From Haloechinothrix halophila YIM 93223 (GTDB lineage Bacteria > Actinomycetota > Actinomycetes > Mycobacteriales > Pseudonocardiaceae): DNA of 64,000 nucleotides. The position numbers were made by a program, and so were the translations under genes. The stretch spans positions 1,487,723-1,551,722 of the forward strand of contig NZ_KI632509.1 in NCBI RefSeq assembly GCF_000504245.1, in the 5' to 3' direction. How positions within the stretch are numbered: the first letter of the stretch is position 1; each line of letters begins with the position of its first letter. The notes under the pieces were generated by a model. That model ran no database searches and was not told the DNA's origin. It worked only from the letters and a program-made list of their open reading frames with translations. This document shows positions 27,722 through 36,792 of the stretch, in pieces.

Positions 27722-29413
27722 CTAGGCGAACGGGTGCGGCAGCAGCAGTTCCGTGTTGCGGTCGGCAGCAGAGCCGGTTCCGGTGCCGAAACCCTTCTGC
27801 GGGTCGTTGGCCATCAGCTCCCGCGCGAATGACGCGACGTCGTCGTCCGCGTGGTCGACCATGGTCGTGAATAGCGACACTGTCCCGTCGTGGTTGTCCA
27901 GCACGTCGATCAGCCGTGCCTGTGATGGCCAGTCGATGTGCGCCGCGGAGCCGATGTCCCAGAACGGCCCTTGCCTCGGCGTGATCACGTTGTTGTGGGT
28001 GTGGCCGTTGACCCAGCCGATCACGCTCGGGTGTGCCGAGACGACGGCGAGCACGTCGTCAGCGGTGTGGCGGGGGAGGTCGTTGCCGTCCGCTTTCGCG
28101 AACGGGTCCGGTGCCTGGTTGGGGTTGGTCAGCGAGCGCGGGCCGTGGTGGCTGAACAGCAGCACCAGTGTGCGCTCGGCGTCGGCTTCATCGAGCCGGT
28201 CGTCCAGCCAGGCCAGTTGCCGATCTCCGACGGAACCGTCGGCCAATCCACCCGGATTGACGGTGTCCAGCACGATCCAGCGCACCGCGCCGACGTCTCG
28301 CACGTAATAGGCCACGTTCTCGTCGACGTTGCGCTGCGCGAACCCGTGCCCGGACGGCGCGCCTGGCGAGTCGAGGTGTGCTCGCATCCACCCGCGTTTG
28401 CGCACGTACTGCCGCTGCTGGTCGGCGGTCACCGGCAGAGCGGGTGCGCCAGGCGTGGTCAGCTGCCCCAGTGCGGCGGCCGGGTCGGTGAGGCTGTGGC
28501 AGGTCGCGTGCTCCGGCGTGCCGACCACCTTCACTCCGCCCTCGGCGATCACCCGGTACGGGAGCAGCACCGGCGAGTTGCCCTGGGCGAGGCCATCGTG
28601 GTTGCCGTAGCAGCTGAACCACGGCATGCCAGCGCCCGCCGCGTCGAACGGCGCGAGCGCTCGCTCCAACCAGCCGGGCGCGTCCGGGAAGCCGAACAAC
28701 TCCTTGTACTGGTCGGGCGTCCCGGTGACACCGGGGTCGGGATGCCAGTACGCGCGGTCGCCGGACCGCTGCACCCCCTCGTAACGGGCCAGGTCACCGG
28801 ACTGCGCCACCAGCGGACGCCCGGTGAGCGCGGAGCCGTCCATCAGATCGAGGAACGTCTTGAGCTCGTTGCCCTGCTGGTTGTCGGTGTTGTCGCCGGT
28901 GCAGATCGCGGCCTGCAGTGGGGCGCCACTGACTGGAGACGTACCGATCGCGCGGATACGGCGCAGCATCGCGTCACCGATGCGGGCGCTCGCGGCCTCC
29001 TGCGGGCGATGCGCCGACGACAACGGCGTGATCGCGCCGCACTCGCCGTCGGCGTAGCGGTCGGTGAACTCCACCCGCGTCGTGGACTGGGCATCGATGA
29101 TGTGCTGGTCGGTGAGGTGCACGAACGACACCAGGCTGCTGCGTCGTCCCCTGCGGCCGGGTAGCGCGCTGGCCAGCTCCTCGCGGAGCAGATGCGGCTC
29201 GCCCCGGTCCGGTGTGACGGCGCGGTAGTCGCCGATCTGGCCCTCGCGCAGCACCCTGCCGGGACGCAGCGTGCGGGCGAGCGTGGTCAGTCTTCGCGCT
29301 CGCCTCGCGGCGTTCCTGCCCGGCGTGACCTGCGCGGACGCGGCGTCCGGTAGCCCAGCCGTGACCGCGGCGGTGCCGATGATGCCGAGGAAGGCTCGGC
29401 GGCCGATGCTCAC
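27722..29413 (-). CDS. Tat-exported metallophosphoesterase (PPA1498-type)
   Basis: About 563 residues. A twin-arginine signal (GRRAFLGIIGTAAVTAGL) directs export folded. The calcineurin-like phosphoesterase core has FVHLTDQHIID (metal-binding D/H), ICTGDNTDN, FSCYGNHDG (GNHD), VLLFSHHG and WVNGHTHNN (GHxH), so the dinuclear metal site is complete. This matches the actinobacterial TIGR03767-type family; substrate unknown. GTG 29413 places the twin-Arg five codons in; a TTG at 29440 would extend it. No SD is evident. It is divergent from the M14 peptidase. Confidence 0.82.
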   Translation of the reverse strand: MSIGRRAFLGIIGTAAVTAGLPDAASAQVTPGRNAARRARRLTTLARTLRPGRVLREGQIGDYRAVTPDRGEPHLLREELASALPGRRGRRSSLVSFVHLTDQHIIDAQSTTRVEFTDRYADGECGAITPLSSAHRPQEAASARIGDAMLRRIRAIGTSPVSGAPLQAAICTGDNTDNQQGNELKTFLDLMDGSALTGRPLVAQSGDLARYEGVQRSGDRAYWHPDPGVTGTPDQYKELFGFPDAPGWLERALAPFDAAGAGMPWFSCYGNHDGLAQGNSPVLLPYRVIAEGGVKVVGTPEHATCHSLTDPAAALGQLTTPGAPALPVTADQQRQYVRKRGWMRAHLDSPGAPSGHGFAQRNVDENVAYYVRDVGAVRWIVLDTVNPGGLADGSVGDRQLAWLDDRLDEADAERTLVLLFSHHGPRSLTNPNQAPDPFAKADGNDLPRHTADDVLAVVSAHPSVIGWVNGHTHNNVITPRQGPFWDIGSAAHIDWPSQARLIDVLDNHDGTVSLFTTMVDHADDDVASFARELMANDPQKGFGTGTGSAADRNTELLLPHPFA

Positions 29414-29546
29414 AGCCGGAGAGCGTAGACCTTGGCGCAACCCCGCACTACCGATCAGCCCGGCCGTACCTTCCGAGCGGCTTCGTCGTTAACGCCAGCA
29501 AGAGAACACGACACGTATTCAGCTCCTGCCGCCGGGAGGTGCCGCG

Positions 29547-32500
29547 ATGCGTCGCATCATCGCGTTGATCGGATCAGTCGTCGTTGTCGCCGCCGCACTG
29601 ACGCTCGTTGGCGCACCGCAGAGCGCGGCCACCCCGGTCGCCACGACCGAGGAAACCTATCAGCAGTTCAAGCGGGCATTCCCCGATCCGCAAGGGTGTC
29701 TCGACGGCGAGGCGGGCACCAGCCCGTGGGCCAAGGGCGACGTCTGTGCGGCCCAGTTCATCCAATACCAGGAAGCGCTCGACGGGCTGAAGTTCCTGGA
29801 GAACCGCTTCCCCCGGTACTTGCGGCTGTTCAACCTGCGCGAGCAGTTCGGCGACCAGTTCCGTGAGGAGATGCGTAGCGCGGGGCTGCCGCAAGAGGAC
29901 CTGTCGCGGCTGCGTAGCGACCTGCGGGTGGTGAAGGTGACCGACAGGGAGTCGCCGGTGCCAGAGCCCGACCGCAAGCACTTCGCATACGTGCTCTCCA
30001 TCCACGGCATCGAGAAGGCAGGCCTCGAAGGTGGCATCAGGGCAGCCGAGGAGTTGGTGACCTGGGCTTCCTGCGAACAGGACGCGGATTCCGCGCCCGC
30101 CTGCGCCGAGGAGGGGCCGTTCCCCAAGCCGATCCTGGAACCATCCAACTCGGGCCCGACGGCGACCGAGACGTTGCGCGAATCCGTCATCTACTTCGTG
30201 CTGGCGAACCCGGACGGCTGGCGGCGCGGCGACGTCACCGACGGCGGCGTGTCCTATCAGCGCTACAACGGCAACGGCATGGACCTGAACCGGGACTGGC
30301 CCACCATGGGCTACACCGAGCAGCAGTACACCCCGGGGAGCGAACCGGAGACCAGGAGTTTCGCCGAGTACCTGACGGCGGTGAAGGACCGCACGTCGGC
30401 GGGCAGGTTCGCGGGTGCGATCGACCTGCATGGCATGGTGACGGCGCCGTCGTTCTCCTTCACGCTGCTCGGTGCTGGTCAGCGCGACTACCAGCGCAAC
30501 GAGCTCACCGTGGACACCGCGATTCGCACCTTCCGGGACTCCGAGAAGCGGCTGTCCTGGTCGAACCTGATCGCCACCCAGGAGGAGGGCTGTCCCGGCG
30601 ACATCGAGGAGCCCGTGTTCGGTGGCGGCATGCCGATGTGCTCCGACCAGTGGGGCACCGTGTGGGACACCATCAACTACCAGATCACCGGCGGGTTCGC
30701 CGACTGGATGGAGTCGCCACTCGGCCTTGACGCCGTCGGTATCGACAACGAGATGGCGTTGTCACACCTCGCGCCGAATACCGTCTACGACCCCGAGCTG
30801 GAGCAGCTGCACATCGACGGCAACAAGGGCCTTATCTACTCGCAGATCGCCTCCATGCTGGAAGAACGCTCCGCCGAGTTCCAGCCGGACGGCAAGGTCG
30901 GCTATATCTTCGACCCGGAGCGCATCACCAACCCGGGCGGCGAGCCCGTCGACGGTCCGGAAGGGATGCCGACCCAGGACACGATCACGCACATCTCGCC
31001 GACCGGTATCCAGGAGTTCCAGTTCGACGTCAAGGGCGTGCCGGACGGGTTCTTCAACGGCGGGCTGACCGTCGAGGCCACATTCGGCAACCTCGACGGC
31101 ATCTCCACCAACTCCGCCGCCGAGCTGATCTTGGATTACTGCGGCCCGCCGCTGCACCCCGGCGGTGAGGAAGGCTGCCGTGAGGTGGCGCGGTACTTCA
31201 ACCAGAGCCCGATCTACCTGCAGGCGGGCGCGCGGATCGACCTGAACAGCCCGCCTGCCGGGCCGTACCGGATCCGCGCCAACCCGACGCGGGCGCTGCC
31301 GACGAGCTACGAGATCTCGTTCAGCTCGGATCAGGCCTATGACCAGCCGGATCAGGCTGGCTACGACGTGTCCAGGATGGACTTCTTCCGCGATCTGAAC
31401 GAGTACGTGCCCGATGGCAGCGACTTGACGGCGATCCCGGTGGACGACGTCCTGAAGGGCAAGGGCAGGAAGCTGGACCGGTTCGACACCGTCGTCGTCG
31501 CCGGTGACCTGATGCCTGGTTTCGTCAGCAACGGCGAGCAGGACCAGGGTGAGCCGCAGCCGTCGGAGTCGTTCAGCTTCGGCCCGGACGCCGCTCCGTT
31601 GCCGGGGACGTCGAGCCCCGCTTACGAGTTCACCGTGGCGGATGGTTTCGACAACGACCGCATGGTGGTCGAGGCCAGCTGGGCGAACACCAGCGACTAC
31701 GACCTGCGCGTTGAGCGGCTGAACCCGGCCACCGGTGAGTGGGAGGATCGCGGCTGCGAGTGCGTGTTCGTCAACACGGGTGAACAGGTGACGGTGTTCG
31801 GCCCTGAGCCGGGCGACTGGCGAGTGCGGGTGGAGAACTTCCTCGCCGCCCCGCAGCAGGTCGACGGCACGATCGAGTTCGTGTCCGATCCGGCGCCGGA
31901 GGCGGGTGGCGACAGCGAGTACAGCACGCGGCAGTTCGAGCGGTATGCGTCCGGGCTCTCCCGGTTCGCCGCGCGCGGCGGCAACCTGGTGCTGACCGAC
32001 TCGAGCATCTCGGGCCTGCCCGCACTGGGTACCGGCATCGACCAGGATGCGGTCACCGGCGGGTTCTTCTACGCGGGGTGGATGGACTTCCACGACGGCT
32101 CCGATGGTGAAGGCCCCACCTACGACCGGCACCCGCTTGCCGAAGGTGTCAACAAGGAAGGCACCGCGGAGGGACAGGCCACTGTGGACGGTCACGAGTT
32201 CAACAACCGGCACCAGACGTACGAGCCGGTGCCGATCGGGTACTACGTGAGCCCGTCCGGATCGGGTAACGCCGACTGCGACAGTGACCGGTGCGACTCG
32301 CCGAACTGGATCGTGTCGCAGGAGGCGTGGGAGTCTGCTGGTGGCAGCACGGCCGCGCGGACGCTGGTCCGCACCAGTAAGGGGCCGGGGCCGTCCGAGG
32401 TCGGGGTGTCGCTTGGCGAGTTGCCGGTGGGGCAGGGGCGCATCCGAATCGCCGGTGCGCTGCTGCCGGAACCGACCGAGCAGAACCCGCACCCGTACGG

Positions 32501-32567
32501 CCTGCGCTCCTACGCGCTGACCTACACCGGCTACCAGCTCGTGGAGAACCTCCTCGACCTGCCCTAG
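29547..32567 (+). CDS. Secreted M14 zinc carboxypeptidase, large
   Basis: 1006 residues with a signal peptide (IIALIGSVVVVAAALTLVGAPQSAA). The M14 domain occupies the first half: zinc ligands in SIHGIEKAGLEGG (HxxE, near 152) and IDLHGM near 293, with substrate-site DLNRDWPTMGY and a C-terminal GIDNEMALSHL carrying the probable catalytic Glu. The remaining 450 residues are beta-rich pre-peptidase-like and adhesion-type domains (DYDLRVERLNPATGEWED, GDWRVRVENF) typical of secreted actinobacterial peptidases. It should trim peptides or proteins outside the cell. ATG 29547 follows GGGAGGTG. Confidence 0.85.
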   Translation: MRRIIALIGSVVVVAAALTLVGAPQSAATPVATTEETYQQFKRAFPDPQGCLDGEAGTSPWAKGDVCAAQFIQYQEALDGLKFLENRFPRYLRLFNLREQFGDQFREEMRSAGLPQEDLSRLRSDLRVVKVTDRESPVPEPDRKHFAYVLSIHGIEKAGLEGGIRAAEELVTWASCEQDADSAPACAEEGPFPKPILEPSNSGPTATETLRESVIYFVLANPDGWRRGDVTDGGVSYQRYNGNGMDLNRDWPTMGYTEQQYTPGSEPETRSFAEYLTAVKDRTSAGRFAGAIDLHGMVTAPSFSFTLLGAGQRDYQRNELTVDTAIRTFRDSEKRLSWSNLIATQEEGCPGDIEEPVFGGGMPMCSDQWGTVWDTINYQITGGFADWMESPLGLDAVGIDNEMALSHLAPNTVYDPELEQLHIDGNKGLIYSQIASMLEERSAEFQPDGKVGYIFDPERITNPGGEPVDGPEGMPTQDTITHISPTGIQEFQFDVKGVPDGFFNGGLTVEATFGNLDGISTNSAAELILDYCGPPLHPGGEEGCREVARYFNQSPIYLQAGARIDLNSPPAGPYRIRANPTRALPTSYEISFSSDQAYDQPDQAGYDVSRMDFFRDLNEYVPDGSDLTAIPVDDVLKGKGRKLDRFDTVVVAGDLMPGFVSNGEQDQGEPQPSESFSFGPDAAPLPGTSSPAYEFTVADGFDNDRMVVEASWANTSDYDLRVERLNPATGEWEDRGCECVFVNTGEQVTVFGPEPGDWRVRVENFLAAPQQVDGTIEFVSDPAPEAGGDSEYSTRQFERYASGLSRFAARGGNLVLTDSSISGLPALGTGIDQDAVTGGFFYAGWMDFHDGSDGEGPTYDRHPLAEGVNKEGTAEGQATVDGHEFNNRHQTYEPVPIGYYVSPSGSGNADCDSDRCDSPNWIVSQEAWESAGGSTAARTLVRTSKGPGPSEVGVSLGELPVGQGRIRIAGALLPEPTEQNPHPYGLRSYALTYTGYQLVENLLDLP

Positions 32568-32579
32568 CCCGCCCCGGAT

Positions 32580-32684
32580 ACGTCGTGTCCGACGCTCAGG
32601 ACGTCGTGTCTGGCGCTCAGGACGTCGTGTCCGACGCTCAGGACGCCGTGTCCGACGCTCAGGACGTCGTGTCTGGCGTTGTGG
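32580..32684. repeat. 21-bp tandem repeat array A (5 units)
   Basis: Five head-to-tail 21-bp units at 32580, 32601, 32622, 32643 and 32664, sharing GTGTCCGACGCTCAGGAC; units 2 and 5 carry a TCTGGCG variant and unit 5 is degenerate at its end. No spacers, so not CRISPR. It starts 13 bp after the M14 gene. Confidence 0.85.
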
Positions 32685-32810
32685 ACAGGCTTCGCGTCTA
32701 GTCGCAAGCCGGTCACAGGACGTTGCAGGATGGTATAGGCGGCCGTCCGAGTGGGGCAGTCTCATTAGCATCGCCCAGTCGCACTATCGGATGACGACAA
32801 TGGAGTAGGC

Positions 32811-33255
32811 ATGGCCCACCCCGAATACCCGCCGCCCGCGACCCGCCCGGGATCCGTGCCGATGGGCCTGGCCATGAAACGCCGTAACCCGATCACCGTG
32901 TGGCTGGTGTGGCCGCTTCTGGCGCTGGGTATCTACCACCTGGTGTGGTACTACAAGATCCACCGCGAGATGGCCGAGTTCGACCGTCGCCGTGAAGTGC
33001 CGGTCGGGCCAATGCTGGGTGCTCCTGCTGCTGAGCTGGACGCTCATCGCGCCGCTGATCTCGTTCTACAACACCGGTAACCGAATCAGGAACGCTCAGC
33101 ACGCCGCCGGACTCGCCCCGACCTGCAGCCCCGTCGTCGGCTTGTTGCTGTGTTTCGTGTTCGGCGCGAAGGTCATTTATTACCAGGCCGAGCTGAACAA
33201 GATCGCGGACCGCTACGGCGTCGAGCCGGGCACACAGATTCGGCTCGCTGCCTGA
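32811..33255 (+). pseudogene. DUF4234 membrane protein gene with +1 frameshift
   Basis: The first frame (ATG 32811) encodes RRNPITVWLVWPLLALGIYHLVWYYKIHREMAEFD and then loses sense after GPML; the second frame (to 33255) continues VLLLLSWTLIAPLISFYNTGNRI and ends with a further membrane segment. Removing one G from the GGG run at 33017-33019 joins both into a normal DUF4234 small membrane protein of about 147 residues. Either a real pseudogene, or a sequencing/assembly error. It lies between two 21-bp repeat arrays. Function of DUF4234 is unknown. Confidence 0.75.
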
Positions 33256-33278
33256 TCGCAACTGGGTCGGCGTGAAGG

Positions 33279-33404
33279 ACACGACGTCGCCAGCGCAGAA
33301 CACGACGTCCTGAATGTCGAACACAACGTCCTGAACGTCAGACACAGCGTCGGGAATGCCGGACACAGCGTCGGGAATGCCGGACACGGCGTCCTGAGTG
33401 TCGG
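33279..33404. repeat. 21-bp tandem repeat array B (6 units), inverted relative to array A
   Basis: Units begin at 33279, 33300, 33321, 33342, 33363 and 33384; the last reads as the reverse complement of the array A unit with few changes (CCTGAGTGTCGGACACGG). Units 4 and 5 are identical. The array runs into the terminator at 33403-33437. Confidence 0.85.
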
Positions 33405-33437
33405 ACACGGCGCTGGGTTCACCCCAGCGCCGTGTCC
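33403..33437 (-). terminator. Terminator hairpin after livK
   Basis: Perfect 15-bp arms GGACACGGCGCTGGG (33403-33417) and inverse (33423-33437), loop TTCAC, 18 bp downstream of the livK stop on the minus strand. The left arm continues the 21-bp repeat register. Confidence 0.78.
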
Positions 33438-33454
33438 CACCTCCCGCGCCGCGG

Positions 33455-34789
33455 TTAGCTAATCGGGTCGGGGATGCCGTCCTCAGGTGGCGAGTCGTTG
33501 CCCGCACCAGAGTTGTCCTCGGTGATCGGGGTGTCGCCGATGTCGGTGACCAGCACCGGTGTCAGCGGGTCCGCCTTACCGTCCTTCAATTCCGACACTC
33601 GCAGCCCGGAGATACCCATGTGGCTGTCGCCGGAATAGCGGAACGGTGCCAGCGCGGGCCCATCGAACTCCGTGCCCGCCTGCTCGATCGCCTCGACGAT
33701 GCCCTCCCGGGTCGGGTTCGGTCCCGCCGCCTGCAGCGCCTGCACGAACGTGTAAGCCTGCGACATGCCGTACACGCGGTAGTTGGTCAGCTTGGCGTCG
33801 CCGCCGTGCTCATCCCACACTTGCTGCCACAGCTCCATCCATGGATCGTCCGGCGTGTCGACGCCGGGGATGTACTCCGTGGTCAGCACGCCGTCGAGCA
33901 GGCTGCTGCCATCCTTGACCGCGCCTTCGGAGAACCGCGCGAGCAGTGAGCCGACCAGTTCGGGATCGGAGCCGACGTTGCTGTAGAACCACTTCGGGTC
34001 GAAGTTGAGCTTCTTCGCGGTGAGCTGCGTCAGTGCGGTGTACGACGGCGTGTTGAAGCCGAGCACGACGTCCACATCGGCCGCTTGCAGCGCTGCGATC
34101 TGGGGTGCGACGTCGGTGTTGCCCGAGGTGTAGCGCTCGGTGGCGACGATCTGCTTGTCGAGATACTGCCGCAGGCCCTTCTCGCCGTCCTCACCGAAGT
34201 CGTCGTCCTGCAGGAACAGTCCAACGCGGGCGTCCGGCATGTTCTGCTTGACCCACTGGCCGACGATCTTGCCTTCGGTCTCGTAGTCTGGTTGCCATCC
34301 GAAGGTGTAGGGCTTGGACTCGACGTCGTCACCCCACTGCAGCGAACCGGACGAGACAAAGAGGTCCGGCACCTTCTCGCCGTTCAGGAAGTCGACGACG
34401 GCGCTGTGCGTCGGAGTGCCGAGGCCGCCAACCATCGCGAAGATCTCGTCTGAGAGCACAAGTTCGTTCGTGACCTGGCTGGTCTGCGTTGGGTTGTAGG
34501 CGTCGTCGCGCACGACGAACTCGATCTTGCGCCCATGGATGCCGCCGTTGGCGTTGACGTATTCGTAGTACGCCTTGTGTCCGCTGGGAATCTCGCTGTA
34601 TCCAGGCGCGGCGACGCCGGTGAGCGGGAAGTGCGCCCCGATCTTGATGGAGTCCTCTGTGACGCCGACGACGTCCGCCGAACCGCCTTCGCTGTCGTCC
34701 GGCCTGCCGCCAGCGCCGCACGCCGCGAGCACCGCTCCGGCTGTGAGCACGCTGGTGAACACCGTGACGCGCCGTGACCACGTCCTCAT
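33455..34789 (-). CDS. livK: Branched-chain amino-acid type ABC transporter, substrate-binding lipoprotein
   Basis: About 444 residues. ATG 34789 follows AAAGGGCG and gives a lipoprotein signal ending LAAC. Periplasmic-binding fold type I: IKIGAHFPLTGVAAPGYSEIPSGHKAYYEYVNANGGIHGRKIEFVVRDDAYNP (in part), AMVGGLGTPTHSAVVDF and the C-terminal lobe with RVYGMSQAYTFVQALQAAG. It captures the ligand outside and passes it to LivHM. The ligand need not be leucine; this family also binds amides, urea and aromatic acids. Last gene of livGFHMK, an unusual position as binding proteins often come first. Confidence 0.85.
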   Translation of the reverse strand: MRTWSRRVTVFTSVLTAGAVLAACGAGGRPDDSEGGSADVVGVTEDSIKIGAHFPLTGVAAPGYSEIPSGHKAYYEYVNANGGIHGRKIEFVVRDDAYNPTQTSQVTNELVLSDEIFAMVGGLGTPTHSAVVDFLNGEKVPDLFVSSGSLQWGDDVESKPYTFGWQPDYETEGKIVGQWVKQNMPDARVGLFLQDDDFGEDGEKGLRQYLDKQIVATERYTSGNTDVAPQIAALQAADVDVVLGFNTPSYTALTQLTAKKLNFDPKWFYSNVGSDPELVGSLLARFSEGAVKDGSSLLDGVLTTEYIPGVDTPDDPWMELWQQVWDEHGGDAKLTNYRVYGMSQAYTFVQALQAAGPNPTREGIVEAIEQAGTEFDGPALAPFRYSGDSHMGISGLRVSELKDGKADPLTPVLVTDIGDTPITEDNSGAGNDSPPEDGIPDPIS

Positions 34790-34832
34790 ATGTTCGCCCT
34801 TTCTGTTGGTGATCTGTTGTCCGCCTGACGAG

Positions 34833-35876
34833 TTAGGTATGCGCACGACGCTTGCGCCATGCGATCCGCGCCGTGCCGACGATGCCCGCTGGCGCGAGAA
34901 TGACGACGAGCATCGTGGTGAGGCCGTAGACCAACGGCGCGAGCTCCGCGGCCTGCAAGTCGGACAGCCCCGCGTCCAGCCCGATGCCGGTGACGACCTG
35001 GGGCAGGAACGTCAGCAAGGCCGCGCCGACCAGCGCACCGAGCAGGCTGCCGAGGCCGCCGAGCACCACCGCGCTGAGCAGCGCGAGCGAGAGTACGAGC
35101 GTGAACCCGCTTGGCGCGGCGAGCCGCACCGCGAGCGCGAGGACCGCACCGGCAAGCCCCGCGCACGCGGTGCTGACGACGAACGCGAGCACCCGCGCCC
35201 TGCCCAGGTTGATGCCCGCGAGTTCGGCCGCGACGTCGTCGTCGCGCACCGCGCGCCAGGTACGGCCGACCCGGCTCCGGGACAGGTTGGCCAGCAGTAC
35301 GAAGGTGACGATCAGGCTGATCCAGCCGATGTAGGCGACGTACTTGCTGCTGCTGATGTCGTTCCCGGTGATGAAATAGGCGACGTCGGCGAACCAGTCG
35401 GGGACAGCGGGCACCGCGACGGTCAGCCCCTGCTCGCCGCCGAGGGTGCCCTGGAAGTAGAGCGCGATGCCGGGGACGGCGATCGCCAATGCCAGCGTCG
35501 CGCCAGCGATGTAGGGACCGTGTAGCCGGGCGGCGGCGACCCCGACACCCGCGCCGATCACGAGCGTTACCAGCGTGGCGGCGAGTAGCACCACAAGCAG
35601 CGGTGGCGCACTGTCCCAGTCGGACAGCAGCAACGCCGTGGTGTAGGCGCCGATGGCCATGAACGCACCATGACCGAGCGACAACTGTCCATTCAGGCCG
35701 GTTAGCACCGTCAAACCGCCAGCTGCGATCCCCATGTACGCCATCACGGCGAACTGTCCATTGCGGAACGCACTGGTGCTTTCCAGCACCAGTATCACCG
35801 CGACCAAGCCGGCTGCTGCCAGCAGCACGTGGCGCGCCAGGGTGGAGGACCAGATGCGCTGTGCGAACTCCGTCAT
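34833..35876 (-). CDS. livM: Branched-chain amino-acid type ABC permease LivM
   Basis: 347 residues with 9-10 hydrophobic helices. LivM features are the Q-L-S-L-G-H motif in GLNGQLSLGHGAFMAIGAYTTALL, the loop VGRTWRAVRDDDVAAELAGINLGRARVLAF that contacts the ATPases, and a C-terminal VVLGGLGSLLGALVGAA. It forms the channel with LivH. Its start lies one base beyond the livH stop, indicating translational coupling. Confidence 0.9.
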   Translation of the reverse strand: MTEFAQRIWSSTLARHVLLAAAGLVAVILVLESTSAFRNGQFAVMAYMGIAAGGLTVLTGLNGQLSLGHGAFMAIGAYTTALLLSDWDSAPPLLVVLLAATLVTLVIGAGVGVAAARLHGPYIAGATLALAIAVPGIALYFQGTLGGEQGLTVAVPAVPDWFADVAYFITGNDISSSKYVAYIGWISLIVTFVLLANLSRSRVGRTWRAVRDDDVAAELAGINLGRARVLAFVVSTACAGLAGAVLALAVRLAAPSGFTLVLSLALLSAVVLGGLGSLLGALVGAALLTFLPQVVTGIGLDAGLSDLQAAELAPLVYGLTTMLVVILAPAGIVGTARIAWRKRRAHT

Positions 35877-35877
35877 G

Positions 35878-36756
35878 TCAGACCCTCCTTGCCGGTGCGT
35901 GGGAGAACAAGCCGCCTGGCCGGAGCAGCAGCACCACCATCAAGATGACCAGGGCCGCCAGCGCGACGACCTCGGAGCCGATGTAGCCGCTCACGAAACT
36001 GAGCGAGAGGCCGAGAATGAGACCGCCGACGACCGCGCCGATCGGACTGTCCAGTCCACCGAGGACGGCGGCGACGAAGCCGAACACCACGACGGAGTCC
36101 ATGTAGGCCGGATGCACCAGGTTGCCGCCCGCGATCAGCAGTCCGGACAGCGACCCGACCATGGCGGCCAGCGCCCAGCCCTGGGTGAGCATGCGAGTCA
36201 CCCGGACCCCCAGTAGCCGGGCGACCTCCTGGTTGAACGCGGAAGCTCGCATCATCAGGCCGACATTGGTGAACCTGAACAGCAACACCAGCAACAACAT
36301 CACCGCGAGCACGGCGAGGATGGAGAACACGCCGAAGCCTGTCAGCGCGATGTTCATGTCACCAACTTTGAAGCCGCTCAGCCCGAACGGCGCCGGAAAC
36401 GACCGGTACCGGGAACCGAAGATGACCGCGGCGAGCGCGTGGAGGACGATGAACAGTCCTAGCGTCAGGATCACCGCGTTGATGTGCGGCTTGTCTTCGA
36501 CCGGCCGGATCGCGACGCGCTCGACCACCGCGCCGAGCAGTAAGCCGGAGAGCAACGCCGCCGCGAAACCGAGCCAGTAGGAGTACCCGGCGTCGATAAT
36601 GACCAGCGCGACGTAGACGGTGATCATCGCCATCGGCGCCTGCGCGAAGTTGACGATCCGGGTCGAGCGCCAGATCAGCACCAGGGCCAGTGCGAACGCG
36701 GCGAAGATCATGCCTTGCGTCAGGCCGTTCAACGCCGTTGTGAGGAACTGCTGCAC
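35878..36756 (-). CDS. livH: Branched-chain amino-acid type ABC permease LivH
   Basis: 292 residues, about eight membrane helices. Typical LivH sequence: ALNGLTQGMIFAAFALALVLIWRSTRIVNFAQAPMAMI (in part), the EAA-like loop TNVGLMMRASAFNQEVARLLGVRVTRM for ATPase contact, and VLGGLDSPIGAVVGGLILG. Pairs with LivM. It lies 36 bp after livF, with an SD-like tract near the ATG. Confidence 0.9.
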   Translation of the reverse strand: MQQFLTTALNGLTQGMIFAAFALALVLIWRSTRIVNFAQAPMAMITVYVALVIIDAGYSYWLGFAAALLSGLLLGAVVERVAIRPVEDKPHINAVILTLGLFIVLHALAAVIFGSRYRSFPAPFGLSGFKVGDMNIALTGFGVFSILAVLAVMLLLVLLFRFTNVGLMMRASAFNQEVARLLGVRVTRMLTQGWALAAMVGSLSGLLIAGGNLVHPAYMDSVVVFGFVAAVLGGLDSPIGAVVGGLILGLSLSFVSGYIGSEVVALAALVILMVVLLLRPGGLFSHAPARRV

Positions 36757-36792
36757 GAGGTCTCCCGTGGTCGCGAGGGGTCGGAAACCAGA

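Noticed and set aside
30762-32771. 669-codon minus frame with repeated TRRPERR peptides
   Set aside because: Antisense of the M14 peptidase; the peptide repeats are only the translated 21-bp tandem array.
32580-33404. CRISPR array
   Set aside because: Units are directly adjacent without spacers, diverged, and no cas gene is present.
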